Shown: one piece after another, positions 52,505 through 60,889 of the stretch
Layout: the number at the start of each line of letters is the position of its first letter
Numbering within the stretch: position 1 is the stretch's first letter
Assembly: GCA_023426545.1 (NCBI GenBank)
Contig: JAFAAN010000061.1
Location: 62,001-126,000, forward strand
Direction: 5' to 3'
Length of the DNA: 64,000 bases
DNA from: Pseudomonadota bacterium
GTDB taxonomy: Bacteria; Myxococcota; Myxococcia; Myxococcales; Myxococcaceae
Translations under genes and position numbers: made by a program
The notes under the pieces: generated by a model
The model's input: only the letters and a program-made list of their open reading frames with translations
Database searches by the model: none
Told to the model about the DNA's origin: nothing

Positions 52505-53170
52505 ATGGCCGCGAAGAACACTTCATCGGACAGGCCCGCCCGGCCCGTCCGCCGCACGCAACAGGAGCGCCGGGAGACGACGCGGCGCAAGCTGCTGGAC
52601 GCCACCATCCAGACGCTGGTGGAGCAGGGCTACGCCCGGCTGACGACGGTGGAGGTGTCGAAGCGGGCGGGCCTGTCGCAAGGCGCGCTCTTCACGCACT
52701 TCGACACGAAGGAGGAGCTGCTCGCCGCGGCGGTGGAGCACCTCTTCCCACGGCTCATCCAGGACTACCTGGCTGGCGTGGGCGCCCGGCCGTCGAGCAG
52801 GGACCGCATCGCGGCCGCTGTGGACATGTTGTGGGCCGCCTTCCAGCGTCCGGAGCTGCAAGCCGCCATCGAGCTATATGTCGCGGCGCGCACGGACGCG
52901 GAGCTGCGCGCCGCGCTGGCGGCGGTGGACGGGCCGCACCGGGAGAACCTGCACCGCGTGGCGCGAGAGCTGTTCCCCGAGGCCGCCGAGCACCCGGACT
53001 TCGACTCCGTCGTGGAGCTGGCGCTGGACGCGGTGCAGGGCGCCGCGGTGGGGGGCAGCGCGCGGCCGAACGACCCGGCGCACCGGCGCATGCTGGATGC
53101 GCTCACCCACTTTCTACGCAACGCCTTCCTCCCCTCGTTGGCGCGGCCTCGCCGCCGCGCGCGCACCTGA
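52505..53170 (+). CDS. TetR-family transcriptional regulator
   Basis: This 221-residue regulator has an N-terminal TetR helix-turn-helix (TRRKLLDATIQTLVEQGYAR, LTTVEVSKRAGLSQGALFTH, FDTKEELLAAAVEHL). The C-terminal ligand domain is helical and variable. It probably represses the operon formed with the fatty acid hydroxylase gene 24 bases downstream, through the palindrome at 52460-52475. The inducer may be a fatty acid or lipid, which is inference from that neighbour. Confidence 0.9.
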   Translation: MAAKNTSSDRPARPVRRTQQERRETTRRKLLDATIQTLVEQGYARLTTVEVSKRAGLSQGALFTHFDTKEELLAAAVEHLFPRLIQDYLAGVGARPSSRDRIAAAVDMLWAAFQRPELQAAIELYVAARTDAELRAALAAVDGPHRENLHRVARELFPEAAEHPDFDSVVELALDAVQGAAVGGSARPNDPAHRRMLDALTHFLRNAFLPSLARPRRRART

Positions 53171-53194
53171 GCCCATCGCCCCGGAGGTCTCACC

Positions 53195-54100
53195 ATGGAC
53201 GCCACGCACATCCCCGACCTCATCACTCCCGCCATTCCCGTGTTCGTCATCACGGTGATTGCCGAGGCGCTCTGGGTGAAGAAGCTCCGGGACGAGGGCC
53301 GTTCCCTGGCGGGCCACACCTGGAAGGACACGGCGGCCAGCCTCTCCATGGGCCTGGGCAACGTGGCCATCAACGTCTTGTGGAAGGGCGTGGCCTTCGC
53401 CGGCTACCTGGCGCTCTACCACCTCACGCCCCTGCGCATGGGCACCGGCGTGCTGGCCTGGGTGCTGCTCTTCTTCGCGGAGGACCTCTGCTACTACGCC
53501 TTCCACCGCGTCCACCACGAGAGCCGCTTCTTCTGGGCGTCCCACGTGGTGCACCACTCCAGCCAGCACTACAACCTCTCCACGGCGCTGCGGCAGACGT
53601 GGACGCCGCCCACGGCCTTCCTCTTCTGGGCGCCGCTGGCGCTGCTCGGCTTCCACCCGGTGATGATTGTCGTGCAGCAGTCCATCAGCCTGCTCTACCA
53701 GTACTGGATTCACACCGAGGCCATCGGCCGGCTGCCGCGTCCGCTGGAGTGGGTGCTGAACACGCCGTCCCACCACCGCGTGCACCACGCGTCCAACCCG
53801 CGCTACCTCGACAAGAACTACGCGGGCATCCTCATCATCTGGGACCGGCTCTTCGGCACCTTCGAGCCGGAGGGCGAGCGCCCCGTGTACGGGCTGACGA
53901 AGAACCTGACGACGTTCAACCCCGTCCGCATCGCCTTCCACGAGTTCGCGGCCATCGCGCGCGATGTCGCGAAGCCCGGGACGCTGCGGCAGCGCCTGGG
54001 CTACGTCTTCCGAAATCCGGCCTGGACGCCCGAGGCGCCAGCGGAGCCGCGGCCCTCGGAGACACGGCCGCCGCCCGAGCCGGCCCGGCCGTCCGTGTGA
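53195..54100 (+). CDS. Fatty acid hydroxylase / sterol desaturase family protein
   Basis: This 301-residue inner-membrane di-iron enzyme has the eight-His signature of the family: HRVHHE (about 107-112), HVVHHSSQHYN (about 121-131) and HRVHHASN near residue 195. About four hydrophobic segments flank the motifs. Family members hydroxylate or desaturate acyl chains, sterols or carotenoids. It lies directly behind a TetR regulator, which probably controls it. The C-terminal 25 residues are a Pro/Glu-rich tail. Confidence 0.88.
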   Translation: MDATHIPDLITPAIPVFVITVIAEALWVKKLRDEGRSLAGHTWKDTAASLSMGLGNVAINVLWKGVAFAGYLALYHLTPLRMGTGVLAWVLLFFAEDLCYYAFHRVHHESRFFWASHVVHHSSQHYNLSTALRQTWTPPTAFLFWAPLALLGFHPVMIVVQQSISLLYQYWIHTEAIGRLPRPLEWVLNTPSHHRVHHASNPRYLDKNYAGILIIWDRLFGTFEPEGERPVYGLTKNLTTFNPVRIAFHEFAAIARDVAKPGTLRQRLGYVFRNPAWTPEAPAEPRPSETRPPPEPARPSV

Positions 54101-54230
54101 GGTGTTGAGCACCCGGCCGCCCACGGCCCCGTGGACACGCATCGACACTCGCGTCCGGCTTCCCACCCGCGCACGGAGGCGCTAAGCCACCCGGCACCTC
54201 GTCCCCGAGAAACACGTGCCAGGAGGAGCC

Positions 54231-55820
54231 ATGACCGAGCGAGATTTGTGGGAGCGGTACCAGCGTTATCTGTGCGTCGTCCCGGGCCTGGACTTCACGC
54301 TCGACGTCTCGCGCATGCGGTTCCCCGCGGACTACCTGGAGCGGATGCGCCCCCGGCTGGACGAGGCCTTCGAGGCCATGGAGGCGCTGGAGAAGGGCGC
54401 CATCGCCAACCCGGACGAGAAGCGCAAGGTGGGCCACTACTGGCTGCGCGCGCCGGAGCTGGCCCCCGAGCCCGCGCTCCAGAAGGAAATCACCGACACC
54501 GTGGCCGCCATCCACGCCTTCTCGAAGGACGTGCACGAGGGCCGGGTGAATCCGCAGAAGGCGCAGCGCTTCACGCACGTGCTGCTGGTGGGCATCGGCG
54601 GCTCGGCGCTGGGGCCGCAGCTCGTCGCGGACGCGCTGGGCACGGCGAAGGACCCGATGCAGGTGTCCTTCTTCGACAACACGGACCCGGACGGCTTCGA
54701 CCGGGTGCTGGCGCAGCTCGGCGAGCGGCTGCCGGAGACGCTCACCCTGGTCATCAGCAAGTCGGGCGGCACCAAGGAGACGCGCAACGGGATGCTGGAG
54801 GCCGAGCGCGCCTATGCGGCCCGGGGCCTGGACTTCAGCCAGCACGCGGTGGCCGTCACTGGCGAGGGCAGCGAGTTGGACACGCTCGCGAAGAAGCAGG
54901 GCTGGCTGCGCACCTTCCCCATGTGGGACTGGGTTGGCGGGCGCACGTCGGTGACGTCGGCGGTGGGCCTGCTCCCCGCGCGGCTCCAGGGCCTGGACAT
55001 CGACGGGCTGCTGCGCGGCGCACGGGACATGGACGCGGCGACGCGGCAGCGGGACGCGCTGAAGAACCCGGCCGCGCTGCTGGCGCTGATGTGGCACTAC
55101 GCCGGTGACGGCCGGGGCCACAAGGACATGGTCATCCTGCCGTACAAGGACCGGCTGCTGCTGATGTCGCGCTACCTCCAGCAGCTCGTCATGGAGTCGC
55201 TGGGCAAGGAGACGGACCTGGACGGCCGGGTGGTGAACCAGGGCATCGCCGTCTACGGCAACAAGGGCTCCACCGACCAGCACGCCTACGTGCAGCAGCT
55301 GCGCGAGGGCGTGCTCAACTTCTTCGTCACCTTCATCGAGGTGCTGAAGGACCGCGACGGCGGCTCGATGGAGGTCGAGCCCGGCGTCACCAGCGGCGAC
55401 TACCTGCTGGGCTTCCTGCTGGGCACGCGGCGCGCGCTCTACGAGAAGGACCGCGAGTCGCTCACCCTCACCGTGCCGGACGTGAGCGCGCGCACGCTGG
55501 GCGCGTTGATCGCGCTGTACGAGCGGGCGGTGGGCTTCTACGCCACGCTGGTGCACATCAACGCGTACCACCAGCCGGGCGTGGAGGCGGGCAAGAAGGC
55601 CGCGGGCGCGGTGCTGGAGCTCCAGCGCAAGCTGACGGCGCGCCTGCACGAGGCCCGCGCGGAGGCCCGCACCGCCGAGCAGCTCGCCGCGGACATCGGC
55701 CTGCCGGACGAGGTGGAGACGGTGTTCAAGGTGCTCCAGCATCTGGCCGCCAACCCGGAGCGCGGCGTGGAGCGCACCGAGGGCCCCACCCCGCCGCAGG
55801 CGCGCTTCCGGGTGAGATAG
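54231..55820 (+). CDS. pgi: Glucose-6-phosphate isomerase
   Basis: This 529-residue cytoplasmic enzyme interconverts glucose-6-phosphate and fructose-6-phosphate. The SIS-type core shows VLLVGIGGSALGPQLVADAL, FFDNTDPDGFDR, LVISKSGGTKETRNGMLEAE, and later KGSTDQHAYVQQLREG, a pgi signature with the catalytic region. AGGAGG stands just upstream of the ATG at 54231, giving MTERDLWERY. An in-frame ATG at 54216 adds five residues. No other glycolytic gene adjoins it. Confidence 0.93.
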   Translation: MTERDLWERYQRYLCVVPGLDFTLDVSRMRFPADYLERMRPRLDEAFEAMEALEKGAIANPDEKRKVGHYWLRAPELAPEPALQKEITDTVAAIHAFSKDVHEGRVNPQKAQRFTHVLLVGIGGSALGPQLVADALGTAKDPMQVSFFDNTDPDGFDRVLAQLGERLPETLTLVISKSGGTKETRNGMLEAERAYAARGLDFSQHAVAVTGEGSELDTLAKKQGWLRTFPMWDWVGGRTSVTSAVGLLPARLQGLDIDGLLRGARDMDAATRQRDALKNPAALLALMWHYAGDGRGHKDMVILPYKDRLLLMSRYLQQLVMESLGKETDLDGRVVNQGIAVYGNKGSTDQHAYVQQLREGVLNFFVTFIEVLKDRDGGSMEVEPGVTSGDYLLGFLLGTRRALYEKDRESLTLTVPDVSARTLGALIALYERAVGFYATLVHINAYHQPGVEAGKKAAGAVLELQRKLTARLHEARAEARTAEQLAADIGLPDEVETVFKVLQHLAANPERGVERTEGPTPPQARFRVR

Positions 55821-56011
55821 GCCCCTGTCACCGAAGCCCGCGGTCCCGACACCGGCCGCGGCGCCTCGACTCCACGGAGACCGTGACGAAGCCGTGGGGA
55901 CCTGCGGGGAGCGCGGCGCCACGCCTCGCGGCCCTCCCCTCCGCACAGGACTCAACGCCCGGGCCTCATGACATGCCCGGAGCGCGCGTGGACGCTGTAG
56001 AACGTCCGCCC

Positions 56012-56782
56012 ATGGACCTGGAGCTCAAGGGAAAGGCGGCCCTCGTCACCGGCAGCAGCCGGGGCATTGGCCGGGCCATCGCGGCGACGCTGGCCCGCGA
56101 GGGCGTGCGGGTGTGCCTCAGCGCGCGCGGCGAGGAGGCCCTGGAGGCCACCGCCGCGCAGCTTCGCGCCGAGGGCGCGCAGGTCACCACCGTGGTGGCG
56201 GACGTGGCCACCCAGGCCGGCGCGGTGGCCGCGGTCGACGCCGCCGTGCGCGCCTTCGGCACACTGGACATCCTGGTCAACAACGTGGGCGGCAGCGGCG
56301 GCGCGGGCGCGTTCCACTCGGCCACGGCCGAGCAGTGGACCAGCGTCCTGGACCGCAACCTCCTGTCCGCGGTGTGGTGCAGCCAGCGCGCCGTGGAGGT
56401 CATGCGCGAGAAGGGCGGCGGCTGCATCGTCCACCTCAACTCCATCTATGGCCGCGAGTACGCCACCAGCGCGCCCTACACCACCGCCAAGGCGGGCGTC
56501 ACCGCGCTCACCAAGGAGATGGCGGTGGACCTCGCGCAGTACCGAATCCGCGTCAACGGCGTGGCCCCTGGCTCCATCCTCTTCCCCGGGGGGAGCTGGG
56601 ACAAACGCCAGAAGGCGGACCCGGAGAAGGTGGCGAAGCTGGTGCGCGACGAGCTGCCCTGGGGCCGCTTCGGCACCCCCGAGGAGGTGGCGGACGTGGT
56701 CGTCTTCCTCTGCTCCGAGCGCGCACGCTGGGTGACGGGCGCCACCCTTCCCGTGGACGGGGGCCAGGGCCGCGCCTTCTGA
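56012..56782 (+). CDS. Short-chain dehydrogenase/reductase (FabG-like)
   Basis: This 256-residue classical SDR has ALVTGSSRGIGRAIAATLAR at the N-terminus, DILVNNVGGSGGAGAF, the catalytic Ser (HLNSIYGREYATS), Tyr-x-x-x-Lys (YTTAKAG), and VTGATLPVDGGQGRAF at the end. The Tyr-x3-Lys motif is intact. 3-oxoacyl reductase activity is typical, but the substrate is open. The ATG at 56012 gives MDLELKGKAALVTG; the frame is open upstream to 55883 without coding character. Confidence 0.9.
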   Translation: MDLELKGKAALVTGSSRGIGRAIAATLAREGVRVCLSARGEEALEATAAQLRAEGAQVTTVVADVATQAGAVAAVDAAVRAFGTLDILVNNVGGSGGAGAFHSATAEQWTSVLDRNLLSAVWCSQRAVEVMREKGGGCIVHLNSIYGREYATSAPYTTAKAGVTALTKEMAVDLAQYRIRVNGVAPGSILFPGGSWDKRQKADPEKVAKLVRDELPWGRFGTPEEVADVVVFLCSERARWVTGATLPVDGGQGRAF

Positions 56783-56838
56783 GCCAATGGGCCCCCCGCT
56801 CCGTGCTATGCAGAGGCCCTCCGCATGAGACTCGACGC

Positions 56839-57351
56839 GTGCTGAAGCTCTACAAGAAGGAAGGCGACCGGCTCCGCTACTGGGAGGCGTGGGTGCACGA
56901 CGACGCAATCACCGTGCACCAGGGCCTCGTGGGCGAGACGGGTGAGGACCACCAGCTCCCCCTCCCCCCAGACGAAGACCCTGACATGGTCATCGCCGAG
57001 GCGGCCGGCCCACTCGTGGACCAGGGCTACGACGAGCCCGACCCCGCCGAGATGATGACGCTCATCGTCCAGTACGCCATCGAGGGCAAGGGCACCGGCC
57101 ACGACGTCGAGAAGCGCGTCGCGGTGGAGGAGCTGCTCACGGACGCGCTCGGCTGGACGGGCAATGGCGAGGTCGAGGGCGGCGAGCTGCGGGAGCCGTG
57201 GCTCCGCGTCTACTGCCGGGTGATGGACTCCCACGCGGGCGTGCGCACCGCCGTGGAGGCGCTGGACTCCGAGGACCTCCTCGAAGGCGCCACCCTCCTG
57301 CTCGCCAGGGATGACGAAGAGCCCCGGGCCGTGTGGCCCACCCAGCCCTGA
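56839..57351 (+). CDS. Protein of unknown function, WGR-like start
   Basis: This acidic 170-residue protein begins LKLYKKEGDRLRYWEAWVHD and continues AITVHQGLVGETGEDHQL. The order of aromatic and Gly residues recalls WGR domains, but the match is weak. The rest is rich in Glu and Asp. The start is GTG at 56839; no in-frame ATG exists upstream. It probably is cytoplasmic. It lies 56 bases after the SDR gene. Confidence 0.65.
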   Translation: MLKLYKKEGDRLRYWEAWVHDDAITVHQGLVGETGEDHQLPLPPDEDPDMVIAEAAGPLVDQGYDEPDPAEMMTLIVQYAIEGKGTGHDVEKRVAVEELLTDALGWTGNGEVEGGELREPWLRVYCRVMDSHAGVRTAVEALDSEDLLEGATLLLARDDEEPRAVWPTQP

Positions 57352-57424
57352 AGCACACGTCTCCGGCGCCTCTCCGTGAAGGCGGGCTTCTACGTTACGT
57401 GTAGAAGATTCCGCCTCCCGCGCG

Positions 57425-57454
57425 TTGACAGGAGCACCGGCCAGGACGCAAAGT
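57425..57454 (+). promoter_or_regulatory. Promoter candidate of the TonB-dependent receptor
   Basis: TTGACA (57425-57430) is a perfect -35. CAAAGT (57449-57454), 18 bases downstream, is a weak -10 (3/6). The start point would fall near 57460, just before the Fur-like box at 57466-57484, so Fur binding there could block transcription. Confidence 0.4.
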
Positions 57455-57465
57455 GCCTCGCAATT

Positions 57466-57484
57466 GATATTGATTAGCAAATTC
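57466..57484 (+). promoter_or_regulatory. Fur-box-like site
   Basis: GATATTGATTAGCAAATTC matches the 19-base Fur consensus GATAATGATAATCATTATC at 13 positions. It is the most AT-rich stretch in this GC-rich intergenic region and lies about 130 bases before a TonB-dependent receptor gene. Iron control is inferred from this site. Confidence 0.55.
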
Positions 57485-57631
57485 ACAACCGGCTCTTACT
57501 GAGCCCCTCAGACGCGCGGAGCGCCAGGGAGCCCCGGGAGCCGGCCCTGCATCGCAGAGGGTCTCCACACCCTGCCTCGCGGCGGGGGCGGGAGGGGGGC
57601 GAAGTTCAGACACCACATGAGGAGAAGGACC

Positions 57632-59749
57632 TTGCGCGCCGTTCATCGTGATGACGTTTCCCCCCAGTCTTCCCGTGGCCCCCGGCTTTCCGTCACGTGG
57701 AAGTGGATGGGCTCGGCCCTCCTGCTGACCATGACGCCCGCATGGGCGCAGGACGCGGCCACGCCGCCTCCCTCGGACACGGAGGCCGCCGCGCCCGAGA
57801 GCGCGCGGACCGAGGCCACGACGGAGGGCGAGGAGACGGCGCTCGAGGACAACATCTTCCAGATGGCCCCCGTGGTGGTGACGGCCACCCGCACCGAGCA
57901 GGATGTCACGTCCGCGCCCGCCTCCGTCACCGTGGTGACGCAGGAGGACCTGAAGCGGGCACCCGTGGGCGACTTGACGGACGCCGTCCGCCTGGCGCCC
58001 GGCATCAGCCTGACGGCCGGCAGCCAGGGCCGCCGCGGCATCAGCATCCGCGGCATGGATTCGAGCTACACGCTCGTCCTGGTCGACGGCAAGCGCGTGA
58101 ACTCGACGGAGGCGGTGTTCCGCCACAACGACTTCGACATCGGCCTCATCCCCGCCGAGGGCATCGAGCGCATCGAGGTGGTGCGCGGCGCCATGTCCTC
58201 CCTCTACGGCTCCGAGGCCCTGGGCGGCGTCATCAACATCATCACCAAACCGGTGGCCCCCAAGTGGACGGGCGGCATTGACCTGAAGGCGCAGACGCCC
58301 ACCGTCGGCGCCAACGGCGAGGAGCTGCGCACCAGCCTCTTCCTGAGCGGTCCGCTCATCCAGGACACCCTCTCCCTGAAGGTTACCGGCGGCTTCAACC
58401 ACCGCCAGGCGTGGAACGGCGCGAGGAACCCGGGCTCGCCCGTGCTCGACGCCAGCGGCAACCCGGTGACGCGCGCGGACGGCAGCGTCGTCAACTTCGG
58501 TGACCTGGCCACGCTGGAGGGCCGCAATGACCACAACGGGCGGCTGTCGCTGAGCTGGACGCCCACCGCGCAGCAGACCGTCACCGCCGAGTACGGCCGC
58601 GCGTACCAGAACCGCATCGGCGAGTACTACATCGGCGGCTCCTATGGCGACGCGGACGCGGTGGTCCACCGCAACGACGCGGTGCTCGGCCACAAGGGCA
58701 AGTGGGACTGGGGCAGCTCCGAGGTCCGCGGCTACTGGGAAGGCCTGGACACCGGCGTGGACGGGCTCACCCAGAACAACATCGTCGCGGAGGCCAACGC
58801 CACCGCGTACCTGGGTATCAACACGCTGACGGTGGGCGGTGAGGCGCGCTGGGTTGACCTCAAGTCGGACGAGTTCACCAGCGGCGGCGCCAGCGTGCAC
58901 CAGCAGGCGCTCTACGCGCAGGACGAGCTGGCCCTGCTGGAGAAGCTGACGCTGCTGGTGGGCGCGCGCCTGGACAACCACGAGAACTTCGGCCTCAACC
59001 TCACGCCGCGCGCCTATGCCGTCTACTCCCCGCTGGAGCACCTGACGCTGAAGGCGGGGGTGGGCACGGGCTTCAAGGCGCCGACGCTCCGCCAACTGAG
59101 CACCGAGTCCCTGGTGACGAGCTGCCGCGGCCGCTGCGCCATCATCGGCAACCCGGACCTGGAGCCGGAGAAGAGCACCAACTTCGAGGTGTCCGCCAAC
59201 TGGACCCAGGCGTCGTGGGCCCTGTCGGCGGCCGTCTTCCAGAACAACATCCGCAACCTCATCGACACACCGCGCGGCACGGGCGTGGACCCGGTGGGCA
59301 CCGACCCGGACACGGGCCTGCCCCTGTACGTGCCGCGCAACGTCAACCGCGCGCGCCTGCGGGGCGTCGAGGCGACGGCGAGCAAGGCCTTCGGCAACGT
59401 GGTGCGCCTCAGCGCGAACTACACCTTCCTGGAGAGCCGCGACCTGGACAACGACGTGCAGCTCGCCTACCGGCCCAAGCACACCCTCAACGGCCAGGTC
59501 GACGTGACGCCGCTGAGCGGACTCAAGGCCTTCGTGCGCGGCCAGTACGTCGGCGCGCAGCTCAGCGGCACCGAAGAGGTGGAGGCCTACGCCCTCTTCG
59601 ACGCGGGCGCCAGCTACGACATCAGCAAGAACTTCGGCGTCAACGCGGGCATCCTCAACATCGCCAACACGCGCACCGAGGACGAGGAGGGCTACGTGTT
59701 CCAGGAGCGTGGCCGCACCCTCTACGCGGGCGTGAACGCGCGGTTCTGA
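57632..59749 (+). CDS. TonB-dependent outer membrane receptor
   Basis: This receptor of about 705 residues imports an iron chelate, cobalamin or a similar ligand across the outer membrane. A signal sequence (MGSALLLTMTPAWAQ) follows a ~29-residue basic N-terminus. The TonB-box and plug region is VVVTATRTEQDVTSAPASVT, SIRGMDSSYTLVLVDGKRVN and IERIEVVRGAMSSLYGSEAL. The barrel region has FKAPTLRQLSTESLVTSCRG and NPDLEPEKSTNFE, typical of siderophore receptors of the CirA/BtuB type. A TTG at 57632 has AGGAG seven bases upstream, whereas the in-frame ATG at 57617 has none, so TTG is chosen. The Fur-like box suggests iron control. Confidence 0.92.
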   Translation: MRAVHRDDVSPQSSRGPRLSVTWKWMGSALLLTMTPAWAQDAATPPPSDTEAAAPESARTEATTEGEETALEDNIFQMAPVVVTATRTEQDVTSAPASVTVVTQEDLKRAPVGDLTDAVRLAPGISLTAGSQGRRGISIRGMDSSYTLVLVDGKRVNSTEAVFRHNDFDIGLIPAEGIERIEVVRGAMSSLYGSEALGGVINIITKPVAPKWTGGIDLKAQTPTVGANGEELRTSLFLSGPLIQDTLSLKVTGGFNHRQAWNGARNPGSPVLDASGNPVTRADGSVVNFGDLATLEGRNDHNGRLSLSWTPTAQQTVTAEYGRAYQNRIGEYYIGGSYGDADAVVHRNDAVLGHKGKWDWGSSEVRGYWEGLDTGVDGLTQNNIVAEANATAYLGINTLTVGGEARWVDLKSDEFTSGGASVHQQALYAQDELALLEKLTLLVGARLDNHENFGLNLTPRAYAVYSPLEHLTLKAGVGTGFKAPTLRQLSTESLVTSCRGRCAIIGNPDLEPEKSTNFEVSANWTQASWALSAAVFQNNIRNLIDTPRGTGVDPVGTDPDTGLPLYVPRNVNRARLRGVEATASKAFGNVVRLSANYTFLESRDLDNDVQLAYRPKHTLNGQVDVTPLSGLKAFVRGQYVGAQLSGTEEVEAYALFDAGASYDISKNFGVNAGILNIANTRTEDEEGYVFQERGRTLYAGVNARF

Positions 59750-59787
59750 TTCAGCCCCCCGGCGCGGGCCCATTGCCGCAGACACCA

Positions 59788-59827
59788 AGGCCGTGCGCGG
59801 TCCACCCCACGTGGCCCCGCACGGCCT
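59788..59827. terminator. Long hairpin between the TonB receptor and cydB
   Basis: AGGCCGTGCG (59788-59797) pairs perfectly with CGCACGGCCT (59818-59827), and the inner bases pair further (CCAC with GTGG). It lies between two convergent gene ends (59749 and 59864). It is a candidate bidirectional terminator, without a T tract. Confidence 0.7.
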
Positions 59828-59863
59828 CGGTGCTTTCAGCCGCCATGCCAGCCCGTCCCGGGC

Positions 59864-60889
59864 TCAGGGCCCCGGGCCCGTCCCCGTGGACGGCGTGGGC
59901 ATGGGCCGGAAGACGCGGAAGAAGAACACCAGCGAAGGCACGACGACGGCGATGCCCACGCCCAACGCCACCAGCAGGATGCGCTGGACGCTGGGCGCCG
60001 CGACCGCGCCGTGCAGGGTGACGTCCGGCACCACCAGGTACGGCTGCTGCGAGGCCGCCCACCCCAGGACGATGAGCCCCACCTGGACGGCCGCCGCGAG
60101 CCGGGCCCACCTGTAGCGCCGCGTCCACAGCAAGGCGAAGGCCGCCACCGCCGCCACCGCCGTGCCCACGTGCAGCACCAACGCGAAGGGCGAGCGCAGC
60201 AGCCCCTCCCAGACGCGGGGCGCCCCTTCCCTCGCCAGCAGCAGCACCGCCAGCGCCGCGGCGAAGACGGCCACGCCCGCCCCCAGCGCGCGGCGGCGGA
60301 AGTCCTCTCTCAGCGCCGTCTCGGGCGCCTCGTGGGTGAGGTACACCGCCGCCAGGAAGGCGAAGAGGCACAGCGCCAGCACGCCCACCGCCCACGAGAA
60401 GGGCGCGAGCCATGACGCGAAGAAGCCGCTCACCACCACCCGGCCCTCGACGCGAATCGTCCCGCCCACCACCGCGCCCACACACATGCCCAGCAGCAGC
60501 GGCGCGATGACGCTGGCGCCGCTGAAGACGAGCCCCCACTGCCGCTGCACCGCGTCCCCGCGCGTGTCATACGTCCGGAAGGTGAAGGCCGCGCCCCGGA
60601 ACACGATGCCCAGCAGCAGCAGCGTCAGCGGCACGTGAAGCGCCACGCTCAGCACCGCGAAGGCGCGCGGGAAGCCGGCGAACAGCAGCACCACCCCGAC
60701 GATGAGCCAGATGTGATTCACCTCCCACACCGGGCCGATGGCGCGGGCGATGAGCGCGCGCTGCTCCGCCTTGCGCGGCCCCGAGGCCAGCAAGTCCCAG
60801 ACGCCGCCGCCGAAGTCCGCCCCGCCAAAGAGCGAATAGAGGACGAAGGTCCCCGCCACCGCGAACGCCAGGATGGCCTCAGTGGACAT
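59864..60889 (-). CDS. cydB: Cytochrome bd ubiquinol oxidase subunit II
   Basis: This 341-residue polytopic protein is the second subunit of the bd-type quinol oxidase. Signatures include LYSLFGGADFGGGVWDLLAS, RALIARAIGPVWEVNHIWLI and FRGAAFTFRTYDTRGDAVQRQ. It has about eight membrane segments. AGGAGAGGCCC precedes the ATG. Its start overlaps the end of cydA by 11 bases, so both subunits are translated together. The oxidase reduces oxygen to water and tolerates low oxygen. Confidence 0.92.
   Translation of the reverse strand: MSTEAILAFAVAGTFVLYSLFGGADFGGGVWDLLASGPRKAEQRALIARAIGPVWEVNHIWLIVGVVLLFAGFPRAFAVLSVALHVPLTLLLLGIVFRGAAFTFRTYDTRGDAVQRQWGLVFSGASVIAPLLLGMCVGAVVGGTIRVEGRVVVSGFFASWLAPFSWAVGVLALCLFAFLAAVYLTHEAPETALREDFRRRALGAGVAVFAAALAVLLLAREGAPRVWEGLLRSPFALVLHVGTAVAAVAAFALLWTRRYRWARLAAAVQVGLIVLGWAASQQPYLVVPDVTLHGAVAAPSVQRILLVALGVGIAVVVPSLVFFFRVFRPMPTPSTGTGPGP

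Noticed and set aside
55843..55860. Two CCGCGG sites after pgi as a possible terminator
   Set aside because: The self-complementary hexamers do not extend into a stable stem and there is no T tract.
57395..59788. 797-codon minus-strand frame opposite the TonB receptor
   Set aside because: It is a shadow of the receptor codons; it extends over the Fur-like box and lacks any recognisable domain.
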